NCBI RefSeq assembly: GCF_900188185.1
Contig: NZ_FZPA01000012.1
Location: 30,001 to 94,000 of the forward strand
Source: Sphingopyxis indica
Lineage (GTDB): Bacteria; Pseudomonadota; Alphaproteobacteria; Sphingomonadales; Sphingomonadaceae
Length of the DNA stretch: 64,000 nucleotides
Direction: 5' to 3'
The notes below the pieces were generated by a model. That model was given only the letters and a program-made list of their open reading frames with translations. It did no database searches and was not told where the DNA came from. A program made the translations under genes and the position numbers. Shown here in pieces: positions 35,670 to 44,371 of the stretch; positions within the stretch are counted from its first letter, which is position 1; each line of letters begins with the position of its first letter.

Positions 35670-37232
35670 ATGAGCCAATTGGAGTCGGCAGCATTGACGC
35701 TCGCCGGCGTTTCTCTGCTCTTCCTGCTGATCGTCTTTCTCGTCTGGCGCATATGGCGCCAGCCGGCGGCGGCCGCCCCGATGGCGAGCCTTCGCGACCT
35801 GCGCCTGCCGGCCTTCTCCCGCGCGCACGGCGACGCCCCCGAAGTCGAGATCGCGCCCTCGCGCCTCGCCCGGATTCGCGGCGAAATGCCCGCCGCCGAA
35901 CCCGAGATCGAGGGCTTCGACAACCCCGCTCCGAGCGAAACCTACACGCCCGTCGAGGCCGGGGCGATGGTTGCGGCGGCTTTCGCCGAGCCCGAACCCG
36001 CGATCGCGGCCGCACTCGCCGACGAGGCGCTGGCCGCCGAACGACGGGCCGACTTCGCTGCGCCCAACCGCGACACTGCGCTACAGGTCCGGCTCATGCC
36101 CCAGATTCCGCCGCGCGACGCGATCTTGACGCGTAGCCGCCTCGGCGGCCGCCCGCGGCTCCCCGCCGATATGGACTGGCCGCGCATCGACGGGGTAAAG
36201 GGCGACTTCCTCGCGCAGATCGCCTGTGCCGACCTGCCCGCCGATCTGTGGGACGGGCTCGGGCCGCGCACGGGCTGGCTTGCGATCTTCGCGCATCCCG
36301 AAACGGGCGTCGGATCGGCAATCCACGTCGCCGAAGAAGGCCCGCCGCGCGAGCCTCCGCAGGGTGCGGGCAACGCGCTGTTCGGTCCCTGGGGCGGGCT
36401 GCGCTTCGGCGACCTGGCGACGCTCGCGATCCGCGCCTTTCCCGAATGGCCGGTCGATGTCGTCGCCGGGGCCGAAGCGCCACCCGCGTTCGACGACACT
36501 CTCGCGAGCGACGCGGTCGAATATGACATCGCGGACCCCGCCTTCCATCCGTTCGACTGGGACAGCATGCGGATGCTGGGGGCGGTGCTCGACCGGCGCA
36601 TCGCGCGGTTGCAAACGGGCACCGGAGCCCCCGCCGACGCCAGCGACGAATATCTTGCGGCACTCGCCGATGCGGCCGAGACCAACCGCGCGACCGCGGC
36701 CGGCGCCACCGAGATCGTGGCGATCATTCGCGACAGCGCGGGCCAGCACGAATTCACGCCGTCCGACGCGACCGCGGTGATGGCGGCGCTGCACGCGGTG
36801 CGCTGGAAGCATGTCCTCTGCTACCCCGATCCCGAGACAGGCGAAGATCGCATCGAAACGCTAACCCTGCCGCTCACCCGCCACGACCCGCGCGCGCCGC
36901 TGTGGGCGCACGACTATCGCGCGCTGCTGCTCGACGCCGCCAAGCACGCCTGGCTCGCCGACCCGGCGCGGCTGTCGGCACCCGCGCGTGCGTGGTTCGA
37001 GCCGCTGTGGCGGCAGCTCGCGGCTGCGGAGGCCGCGACGATGGGCGGCGCGCCGTCGCAGCCGCTCGTCGGTTTCGATCCCGACTATGAGGCGGTGCTC
37101 ATCGAGCTGCCGACGAGCGGGCTGATGAGCCGGCTTGTCGGCGAAGGTGAAAATCTGGTGCTGACGATCCGCAAGGCCGACCTTGCGGCGGGCGATTTCT
37201 CGAAGGTCGCCACGCGCCGCACCCGCGCCTGA
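35670..37232 (+). CDS. membrane-anchored DUF1963 protein
   Basis: A 520-residue protein. One N-terminal membrane helix (ALTLAGVSLLFLLIVFLVWRIW, residues ~8-29) is followed by a ~110-residue Ala/Glu/Pro-rich linker. A DUF1963 domain covers about residues 150-515, with SRLGGRPRLPADMDWPR and LAQIACADLPADLW as its opening hallmark (the YwqG-like fold). The domain's function is not known. The anchor is an unusual addition, since DUF1963 proteins are normally soluble. It stands alone between hemH and phaB. Confidence 0.85.
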   Translation: MSQLESAALTLAGVSLLFLLIVFLVWRIWRQPAAAAPMASLRDLRLPAFSRAHGDAPEVEIAPSRLARIRGEMPAAEPEIEGFDNPAPSETYTPVEAGAMVAAAFAEPEPAIAAALADEALAAERRADFAAPNRDTALQVRLMPQIPPRDAILTRSRLGGRPRLPADMDWPRIDGVKGDFLAQIACADLPADLWDGLGPRTGWLAIFAHPETGVGSAIHVAEEGPPREPPQGAGNALFGPWGGLRFGDLATLAIRAFPEWPVDVVAGAEAPPAFDDTLASDAVEYDIADPAFHPFDWDSMRMLGAVLDRRIARLQTGTGAPADASDEYLAALADAAETNRATAAGATEIVAIIRDSAGQHEFTPSDATAVMAALHAVRWKHVLCYPDPETGEDRIETLTLPLTRHDPRAPLWAHDYRALLLDAAKHAWLADPARLSAPARAWFEPLWRQLAAAEAATMGGAPSQPLVGFDPDYEAVLIELPTSGLMSRLVGEGENLVLTIRKADLAAGDFSKVATRRTRA

Positions 37233-37323
37233 CGCCTCCCATCGCGCTTGACGTTCCGGTAAACTTGCGAGCCGCTGCCGCCCCGCTTAGGTGTGGGCCG
37301 AACAATCTTGTGGGAGAGTTTTC

Positions 37324-38046
37324 ATGGCACGCATCGCAATCGTCACCGGTGGCAGCCGCGGCATCGGAGAGGCGATCAGCCTCGCGCTGAAGGCACAGGG
37401 TGTCACCGTCGTCGCCAACTATGGCGGCAACGACGAAAAGGCGAAGGCCTTCACCGACCGCACCGGGATCAAGGCGTATAAATGGGACGTCGGCGACCAT
37501 CAGGCGTGCCTCGACGGCTGCGCGCGGGTGACCGAAGAGGTCGGGCCGGTCGACATTGTCGTCAACAATGCCGGCATCACCCGCGACGGCACCCTCGCGC
37601 GGATGAGCTTCGACGACTGGAACGATGTGATGCGCATCAATCTCGGCGGCTGTTTCAACATGGCGAAGGCCTGCTTTCCCGGCATGGTCGAGCGCGGCTG
37701 GGGCCGCATCGTCAACATCGGCTCGATCAACGGCCAGGCGGGCCAGTACGGGCAGGTCAATTATGCCGCCGCCAAATCGGGCATCCACGGCTTCACCAAG
37801 GCGCTCGCGCAGGAAGGTGCGAAGAAGGGCGTGACCGTGAACGCGATCGCGCCGGGCTATATCGACACCGACATGGTCGCCGCGGTCCCGCCGCAGGTGC
37901 TCGAAAAAATCGTCGCCAAAATCCCGGTCGGCCGCCTCGGCCACGCCGAGGAAATCGCGCGCGGGGTCGTCTTCCTGTGCAGCGAGGACGCGGGGTTCGT
38001 CACCGGATCGACGATGAGCATCAACGGCGGCCAGCATATGTATTGA
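37324..38046 (+). CDS. phaB: acetoacetyl-CoA reductase
   Basis: A 240-residue short-chain dehydrogenase that reduces acetoacetyl-CoA to (R)-3-hydroxybutyryl-CoA with NADPH, feeding polyhydroxyalkanoate synthesis. The cofactor site is TGGSRGIG (residues 8-15), followed by NNAG. The catalytic triad is S134, Y147, K151 (IGSIN... NYAAAK). Its length and C-terminal SEDAGFVTGSTMSINGGQHMY match PhaB rather than FabG. The start at 37324 follows a GGGAGAG ribosome-binding site. No phaA or phaC is in the window. Confidence 0.93.
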   Translation: MARIAIVTGGSRGIGEAISLALKAQGVTVVANYGGNDEKAKAFTDRTGIKAYKWDVGDHQACLDGCARVTEEVGPVDIVVNNAGITRDGTLARMSFDDWNDVMRINLGGCFNMAKACFPGMVERGWGRIVNIGSINGQAGQYGQVNYAAAKSGIHGFTKALAQEGAKKGVTVNAIAPGYIDTDMVAAVPPQVLEKIVAKIPVGRLGHAEEIARGVVFLCSEDAGFVTGSTMSINGGQHMY

Positions 38047-38215
38047 CGGTGGCAGGCGCGTAACGCAGGCGTTCGCCGCGGCGGACGGCAAGTTAGGCGC
38101 CGGTGCCGACAGGCAGCCACCGGCACGGCCAGCGGGGCGGGCGGGCCCGTCAGGCCGGCCGAGCCCGTCTGACGTCATGGCGGCGGCTTTGCCGTCGCTC
38201 CTGGAGGTGCCGCCG

Positions 38216-38470
38216 ATGGCCAACGCCTATCACCCCCCCGTCAAACGCTCGGTGACGATCGCCGGCCACCCGACGTCGATCAGCCTCGAGCCGCTCTTCT
38301 GGGACGCGCTCGAAGCCGAGGCTGGACGCCTGAAGCTCCCCGTCAACGCTCTCGTCGCGCGGATCGACGTCGAGCGGATGACCGCCGACGATCCGCCGAA
38401 CCTGACCTCGGCGATCCGGCAATGGCTGTGGCGCAATCGCGAGAGCAGCCAGTGTCCCGATCGACCTTGA
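38216..38470 (+). CDS. ribbon-helix-helix domain protein
   Basis: An 84-residue protein. The start at 38216 is fixed by GGAGG eight bases upstream. VKRSVTIAGHPTSISLEPLFWDALEAEAGRLKLPVNALVARID is the RHH_4-type DNA-binding pattern, followed by LTSAIRQWLWRN. Small RHH_4 proteins of this kind are common in alphaproteobacteria, often near polyhydroxyalkanoate or metabolic genes. The target is unknown. It follows phaB after ~170 bp, and one of the 85-bp repeats lies after its 3' end. Confidence 0.88.
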   Translation: MANAYHPPVKRSVTIAGHPTSISLEPLFWDALEAEAGRLKLPVNALVARIDVERMTADDPPNLTSAIRQWLWRNRESSQCPDRP

Positions 38471-38600
38471 CTGAGTAAGCCCGTGTCAAAGATCGTGTGT
38501 CCCCGCGGAGGCGGGGACCCATCTCCTGCCGGTTGGACATAGAGCCGTCGGGAGATGGGCTCCCGCCTCCGCGGGAGCACACGGTTTATTCAGCCAAAGA
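38466..38600. repeat. 85-bp dispersed repeat, copy with outer arms
   Basis: The core at 38495-38583 has the same arms as the 11617 copy (GTGTCCCCGCGGAGGCGGGG, CCCATCTCC, GGAGATGGGCTCCCGC, GCGGGAGCACAC). Outside the core, CTGAGTAA near 38471 and TTTATTCAG near 38585 are partly complementary, as are the flanks of the 11617 copy. It separates the convergent RHH and ATP-grasp genes, again a 3'-3' junction. Confidence 0.82.
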
Positions 38601-38647
38601 TGATCTTGTTCTGGAGTCTGTCCCGTTCAGCTTGAACCGGACAAATT

Positions 38648-39505
38648 CTAGACGGCGGCGTAGATCGCCTGCCCGAAGGCCGCACCCCGGTCGGGTGCGA
38701 GGTGCAGGAACAGCTGCGGCTCGATCAGTTCGAGTTCCATGATCGCGAGCCCGCCGGCGCCGTTCCCGACCATGTCGATACGCGCATAGACCGGCGGCGC
38801 CGGCGCGGCGGCGAGGGCTGCGGCGGCGAGTTCGCGCGCGGGCCGGCTCGCGTCCCACGCCTCCTCGCGCCCGCCGAATTGCGGCTGGACGCGGAAGTCT
38901 CCGGCCGCGGGGCGCTTGACGATCGCGTGGCTGTAGCGGCCGGCGAAGAAGAAGAGCGAATATTCGCCCGCGGCGAGGATGCCCGGCATGAAGGGTTGAA
39001 CGAGCCGCCGCTCGCCCAGCGCATCGGCGGGAACGCCCGCCCCCGCCGCGAGCCGGTGCGTGCCGTCCGATCCGGCCGAGATCGGCGGCTTGATCACCAG
39101 CTCGCCGGTGCCGAACGCCGCGCGTGCGTCGGCGAGCGCACCCTCGTCGAGCGCTGCGACCTCGATCGTCGGCACCACCGCGACGCCGTTGGTTCCCAGC
39201 TCGGCGAGATAGGCCTTGTCGCTGTTCCAGCGCAGCACCGGCACCGGGTTGATGACGCGCAGCCCCTCGGCCTCGAAGCGGTCGAGCAGCGCATACCAGC
39301 GCGCCGCCGCGCGCGGATAGCCCCATGCGATCAGCGGCAGTACGAGGTCGAAGCCCGACAGATCGCCGGGATCGGTCCACGCTCGCGTCTCGACCGCGAG
39401 CCCCGCCACGGTCAGCGCACCGGTCTTGCGCGCTAGCGCGGGGTGCCAGTGCTCGCCATAATCGGCGCCGGGGGTCAGAAGCGCGACGCGCGGCTGGAAT
39501 GGCAT
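38648..39505 (-). CDS. ATP-grasp ligase, DcsG-like
   Basis: A 285-residue protein. The start ATG at 39505 overlaps the glutamate dehydrogenase stop (ATGA). It has the ATP-grasp pattern: VLRWNSDKAYLAEL, ELVIKPPISAGSDGTHRL (the ATP-binding lysine) and VYARIDMVG with IMELELIEP, which holds the metal-binding acidic residues. The order and motifs (PLIAWGYPRAAARWYALLD, VQPFMPGILAAGEYSLFFF, HAIVKRPAAGDFRVQ) resemble the DcsG ligase of D-cycloserine synthesis and its widespread, uncharacterised homologues. What it ligates here is unknown. The tight coupling to GDH suggests an amino-acid substrate. Confidence 0.8.
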   Translation of the reverse strand: MPFQPRVALLTPGADYGEHWHPALARKTGALTVAGLAVETRAWTDPGDLSGFDLVLPLIAWGYPRAAARWYALLDRFEAEGLRVINPVPVLRWNSDKAYLAELGTNGVAVVPTIEVAALDEGALADARAAFGTGELVIKPPISAGSDGTHRLAAGAGVPADALGERRLVQPFMPGILAAGEYSLFFFAGRYSHAIVKRPAAGDFRVQPQFGGREEAWDASRPARELAAAALAAAPAPPVYARIDMVGNGAGGLAIMELELIEPQLFLHLAPDRGAAFGQAIYAAV

Positions 39506-42500
39506 CAGCGTGCCAGCAATCCGCGCGCCTGCCCCGCAATGTGCGACAGCATCGCGCCATTGGGGTTCGGGATCGTCCGCGCGCGGTCGACCGTCGCGCG
39601 GAACTGCGCGACGCGGGCGCCCTGTTCGCCCAGCCATGCGGTCACCGCACTGTCGAGATTCTGACCCGGCAGCCCCGCGAGAAAGACGAGCCGCATCTGC
39701 TGAAAATCGCGCGCCAGGCTGTTGACGAGCAAGCGTTCCCACGGGTCGCTCGGGCTCATATGCGCCGCGAGCGTCTGCGCCCAGTCGAGCCCGAGCGCCT
39801 CGCCGAGATGGGTGAAGGCGTGCGTCACCGCGACCTCGTCGTCGCCGCGCCGTTCGGCGAGGTCGACGATGCCGATCGCGCCGTCGAGCTTGAACAGGCG
39901 GACCACCGCATGCGTCAGGGCCTCGGGCGCGCCGGCATCGAGCAATTGCTGGCTCAGCGTCTCCCACTGGCGCCGCACCGATTCGCCGAGCAGGCTGTCC
40001 ACACAGTCGCTCAGCCGCTCGACGCCGGGCGCGAGCCGCGCGACGATCGGCCCCGGCTGCGCGCCCGTCGGCGCGACGCGCAGCACATCGGCCATCTGCG
40101 ACGCCATCGCGGCCGCGGCCTGGTTGAACAGCGACAGGCGGATGCTTTCGTCGATCGCCGCGGTGTCGAGCGCCGCCCAGATCGCGTCGAGACCAAGCAG
40201 CCGTTCGGCCGCAACAAAGGCGGCCGCGACGTCGCCGAGCGCGCAGCCTTCCTCTTCGACGAGCTCGAAGGGATGGACGATGCCGAGCCGGTTGACGATG
40301 CGGTTGGCGAGCTTGGTCGCGATGATCTCGCGGCGCAGCTGATGCTCTTCGATCGCCTTCGCATAGTCGCGCTGCATCTCTTCGGGGAAGGCAGCGCGCA
40401 GGTCGCGGTCGAGCGCCGGGTCGTCGGGCAGTTCGCTCGCCTCGATCGCATCCTGCAGAGCGAGTTTCGCGGTCGAGAGCAGCACCGCAAGCTCTGGCCG
40501 CGTCAGCCCGCGCCCTTCGGCCGAACGGCGCAGCAGTTCGTCGTTGACCGCGAGCCCTTCGACCTTGCGATCGAGCCGGCCGGCGGCCTCGAACGTCTCC
40601 ATCGTGCGCACGAGCGACGGCACCGCGCCCGCGCCGCCCTTTTCGGCGATCGACAGCGCGAGCGCCTGAAGGCGGTTGTCCTCCAGCACCAGCGCAGCGA
40701 CATCGTCGGTCATCCGCACGAGCAGCGCGTCGCGCGCCTCTTGCGACAGCCGCCCTTCGGCCATCTCGCGATTGAGGGCGATCTTGATATTGACCTCATT
40801 GTCCGAACAGTCGACGCCGGCGCTATTGTCGATGAAGTCGGTGTTGATCCGCCCGCCCTTGGCGGCAAAGGCGATGCGCGCCGCCTGCGTGACGCCCAGA
40901 TTCGCGCCCTCGCCGACGGCGCGGACGCGCAGATCCTCGGCATCGACGCGCAGCGCATCGTTGGCGGGATCGCCAACCTCGGCATTATTCTGGCCCGCGG
41001 CCTTCACATAGGTGCCGATACCGCCGAACCAGAGCAGATCGGCGGGCGCCTTGAGGATCGCCGAGATCAGGCCCGACGGGTCGATTTCGGGCTGCGACAG
41101 GCCGAGCAGCGCCTGCGCTTCGGGGCTCAGGGGAATGCTCTTCTGGCTGCGCGGGAAGACCCCGCCGCCCTTCGAGATCAGCTTCTTGTCATAATCGTCC
41201 CAGCTCGATCGCGGCAGGTCGAACATCCGCTGCCGTTCCTGCCAGCTCTTCGCCGGATCGGGATCGGGGTCGAGGAAGATGTGGCGATGATCGAACGCCG
41301 CGACGAGCTTTATCGCCTTCGACAGCAGCATCCCGTTGCCGAACACGTCGCCCGACATGTCACCGCAGCCGACGACGCGGATGCTCTCGCTCTGCACGTC
41401 GACGCCCATCTCGGCGAAATGCCGCTGGACCGAGACCCACGCCCCCTTTGCGGTGATCCCCATCGCCTTGTGGTCATAGCCGTGCGAGCCGCCGCTCGCG
41501 AACGCATCGCCGAGCCAGAAGTCGCGCTCCATCGCCAGCCCGTTCGCGACGTCGGAGAAGGTCGCGGTGCCCTTGTCGGCGGCAACGACGAAATAGGGGT
41601 CCTCGCCGTCGCGGATCGTCACCCCTTTCGGATGCACGACCTTGCCGCCGACGATATTGTCGGTGATCGACAGCAGCGAGCGGATGAAGATGCGATAGCA
41701 TTCGGTGCCTTCCGCGAACCAGGCGTCGCGGTCGAGCGCCGGGTCGGGGAGCGCCTTGGGATAAAAGCCGCCCTTCGCGCCGGTCGGCACGATCACCGCA
41801 TTTTTGACGCGCTGCGCCTTCATCAGCCCGAGGATTTCGGTGCGGAAGTCGTCGCGCCGGTCGGACCATCGGAGGCCACCGCGCGCGACCGGGCCGGCGC
41901 GCAGGTGGATGCCCTCGACGCGCGGGCTATAGACGAACACCTCGCGCCACGGCAGCGGCTTGGGCAGCCCCGGAATCTGGCTCGAATCGATCTTGAAGGC
42001 GAGCGCTTCGGCGGCTGCGGGGGAAAAGGCGTTGGTGCGCAGCGTCGCGCCGATCACCGCGTTGAACAGCCGCAGGATGCGGTCGTCGTCGATCGACTTG
42101 ATGCCGGCGAAATCGGCCTGAATGCCGTCCGCCAGCGCCTCTGCGCGCGCCGCATCGGTGCGCCCGGGATCGTGCAGCGCGCAGAAGCGCTCGATCATCG
42201 CATGGGTCAGATCGGGCGCGTGGCGCAGCGCCGCGACGACGGTGTCCATGCCATAGGCCGAGCCGCCCTGGCGCAGATAGCGGAACCAGGCGCGCAGCCA
42301 CACGATCGCCTGCGGATCGGTCTGGGTGACGAGCACCAGCTCGTTGAAGGCGTCGTTTTCGGCGCGCCCCTCGAGCACCGCGGCGATCGCCCCCTCGATC
42401 ACCGGGACGTGCGGCAGCAGCGCGGTCTCGTCGACCGCGGCGGGAAGGCCGAGCGTGAAGTCGTGGATGAAGGCGGGCGGCTCGTCGTCGGCGCCGGGCG

Positions 42501-44205
42501 CCGGGCGACCGTAATTCAGCGCGGTCGGAATTTCCTCGAGCACCTCGAAGCCGAAATGTTCGAGCGCCGGGACGACGTCGGACAAGGCGAGCGCGCCCGA
42601 CGCGCTATAGACTTTGAGCCGCATCCGGTCGTCGCCGTCGAGGCTCTTGAGTGCGAGGCGCACGCCGCGCGGATGCTCGGCGTCGAGGTCGCGCAGCCGC
42701 AATATGTCGCGTGCCGCCTCTTCGGGGTCATAGAGGTTGCGGTAATTGGGCGGAAAGAGCGGTGCGAAGCGCGATGCCAGCGCCGCCGCGCGCCCCGCGT
42801 CGCCGCGCCGCGCGAGCGCCGCCTCGACCTCGGGCTGCCAGCCGCGCACCATCTGCTCGAGCATCGTGCCGAGCGCCTCCTCGTCGGGAATCACCCCGCC
42901 GCTTCTGAGGTCGAGCGTGTAGCGCAAGAGCGCCGCGCCGCCATCCTCGAGCACCATCGTCCAGCCGATCACCCCGGCGCGCGCCTCGCGCACCAGCATC
43001 GCCTCGATCGCAAGGCGGCGGCCGGTCGATACCTCGTCGCGCGGCAACCAGACGAAGACGAACAAATGCCGCCCGAGCGCGCTCCTGACCGTCACCAGTT
43101 TCGGCCGCGGCCGGTCGGTGATCGACATCGAGGTGAGCGCGAGCCGCTCGAGCGAAGCGGCGTCAAAGGCGATCAGCAGGTCGTGCGGCAGCGCGGTGAG
43201 CGCGTGGGCGAGCGCCTTGCCGGCGTGACCCGCGGGATCGAAATCGAACTTGTCCATCAGCGCCGCAAGCTGCGCGCGCAGGACGGGCACCTTCGCGGGC
43301 GGGGTGGAAAGCGCCTGACTCGTCCACAGCCCGGCGTGGATCGACAGCCGTTCGACCGCCTTGCCCTTCGTCTCGGGAACGATCACGAGGTCGAGCAGCA
43401 CGCGGCGATGCACCGCCGACAGCCGGTTCGACTTGATCAGCAGCGGCCCCGCGCCGCCCGCGTCGAACCAGGCGAAGGCAGCGTCGAGCGCTTCGGGGGA
43501 CAGGAGCGGGTTCTTGCTCGCGGCACAAATGCCGAGCGCATCCTCTGCGCCGCCCTTTCGCGTCCGCCATTCATGGCCGAGCTGGGTCATCGCGCCACCC
43601 TCGAACCAGCGGAGCAGCTCGGCGCTCTCGTCGTCGCAGCGCATCGCGGCGTCGGCGAGCATCGCGGCGCGCATCGCCTTCCAGTCGGCAACCGCGGCGC
43701 GGACGTCGGCGAGCGCCGCCTCGATCGCGTCGAGCAGCCGCCGCCGCGCCCGCGCGTCGCCGCGCTCGACCTCCATATAGATGACCGATTCGCGCGCCGC
43801 GCCCTTTTCGGGGGCGCCGGCTTCGGTCAGATGCCCCTTGGCGTCGCGCTTCGCCGACACGACGGGGTGCAGGATGCGGTGCACGACCAGCCCTTGCGCC
43901 GCCGCGACCTGCGAGGTCGAATCGACGAGGAAGGGCATGTCGTCGTTGACGATCGCGAGCCGCATCCGCCGGTCGGTGCCGTCGGCCGCGAGCGGTTCGA
44001 GCGCGAGCACCGGCGTGCCTTCGGGCCGGTCGAGCGCGGTGCGCGCGACGAAGGCGCTCGCTTCGGCAAGCGCGGCCTCGTCCATATCGTCGCCCTCGCC
44101 CGGAAGCGCGCTGCCGCGCAGCGCGGTCAGGAAGGCGGACTGGATTTTCTTGGGAAGCGCGGGAGCGGAGACGGTGGGGGCGTCCGATTCCGAATTTTCA
44201 GGCAT
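39505..44205 (-). CDS. gdhB: NAD-specific glutamate dehydrogenase, large (~180 kDa) type
   Basis: About 1,566 residues. It oxidises glutamate to 2-oxoglutarate and ammonia with NAD, the catabolic large-GDH class. The N-terminal half carries ACT-like regulatory segments. The catalytic domain contains RGGLRWSDRRDDFRTEILGL, VPTGAKGGFYPK, and the coenzyme region GCGDMSGDVFGNGMLLS and WFGGIGTYVKA. A large C-terminal domain follows. Length matches the ~1,600-residue family. The start at 44205 (MPENSESDAP) is preferred; an ATG at 44217 and a TTG at 44226 are alternatives. The ATP-grasp gene overlaps its stop by 1 bp. Confidence 0.95.
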   Translation of the reverse strand: MPENSESDAPTVSAPALPKKIQSAFLTALRGSALPGEGDDMDEAALAEASAFVARTALDRPEGTPVLALEPLAADGTDRRMRLAIVNDDMPFLVDSTSQVAAAQGLVVHRILHPVVSAKRDAKGHLTEAGAPEKGAARESVIYMEVERGDARARRRLLDAIEAALADVRAAVADWKAMRAAMLADAAMRCDDESAELLRWFEGGAMTQLGHEWRTRKGGAEDALGICAASKNPLLSPEALDAAFAWFDAGGAGPLLIKSNRLSAVHRRVLLDLVIVPETKGKAVERLSIHAGLWTSQALSTPPAKVPVLRAQLAALMDKFDFDPAGHAGKALAHALTALPHDLLIAFDAASLERLALTSMSITDRPRPKLVTVRSALGRHLFVFVWLPRDEVSTGRRLAIEAMLVREARAGVIGWTMVLEDGGAALLRYTLDLRSGGVIPDEEALGTMLEQMVRGWQPEVEAALARRGDAGRAAALASRFAPLFPPNYRNLYDPEEAARDILRLRDLDAEHPRGVRLALKSLDGDDRMRLKVYSASGALALSDVVPALEHFGFEVLEEIPTALNYGRPAPGADDEPPAFIHDFTLGLPAAVDETALLPHVPVIEGAIAAVLEGRAENDAFNELVLVTQTDPQAIVWLRAWFRYLRQGGSAYGMDTVVAALRHAPDLTHAMIERFCALHDPGRTDAARAEALADGIQADFAGIKSIDDDRILRLFNAVIGATLRTNAFSPAAAEALAFKIDSSQIPGLPKPLPWREVFVYSPRVEGIHLRAGPVARGGLRWSDRRDDFRTEILGLMKAQRVKNAVIVPTGAKGGFYPKALPDPALDRDAWFAEGTECYRIFIRSLLSITDNIVGGKVVHPKGVTIRDGEDPYFVVAADKGTATFSDVANGLAMERDFWLGDAFASGGSHGYDHKAMGITAKGAWVSVQRHFAEMGVDVQSESIRVVGCGDMSGDVFGNGMLLSKAIKLVAAFDHRHIFLDPDPDPAKSWQERQRMFDLPRSSWDDYDKKLISKGGGVFPRSQKSIPLSPEAQALLGLSQPEIDPSGLISAILKAPADLLWFGGIGTYVKAAGQNNAEVGDPANDALRVDAEDLRVRAVGEGANLGVTQAARIAFAAKGGRINTDFIDNSAGVDCSDNEVNIKIALNREMAEGRLSQEARDALLVRMTDDVAALVLEDNRLQALALSIAEKGGAGAVPSLVRTMETFEAAGRLDRKVEGLAVNDELLRRSAEGRGLTRPELAVLLSTAKLALQDAIEASELPDDPALDRDLRAAFPEEMQRDYAKAIEEHQLRREIIATKLANRIVNRLGIVHPFELVEEEGCALGDVAAAFVAAERLLGLDAIWAALDTAAIDESIRLSLFNQAAAAMASQMADVLRVAPTGAQPGPIVARLAPGVERLSDCVDSLLGESVRRQWETLSQQLLDAGAPEALTHAVVRLFKLDGAIGIVDLAERRGDDEVAVTHAFTHLGEALGLDWAQTLAAHMSPSDPWERLLVNSLARDFQQMRLVFLAGLPGQNLDSAVTAWLGEQGARVAQFRATVDRARTIPNPNGAMLSHIAGQARGLLAR

Positions 44206-44371
44206 AGGGTGCAGCATCCGAACCAAAGGCAGGCCTGTCGCCAGCGGGCGGCGGGCCCAGTCGCTTGCGCCCCTATGCGCCTGCCGCGCGCGCGGCTCAA
44301 GTCCCCCCGGCGCCCCTCGCGTAAAAATATTTCAAGGATTGGTTCTTCTGTTGCGCTGCAACACGAAAGGG

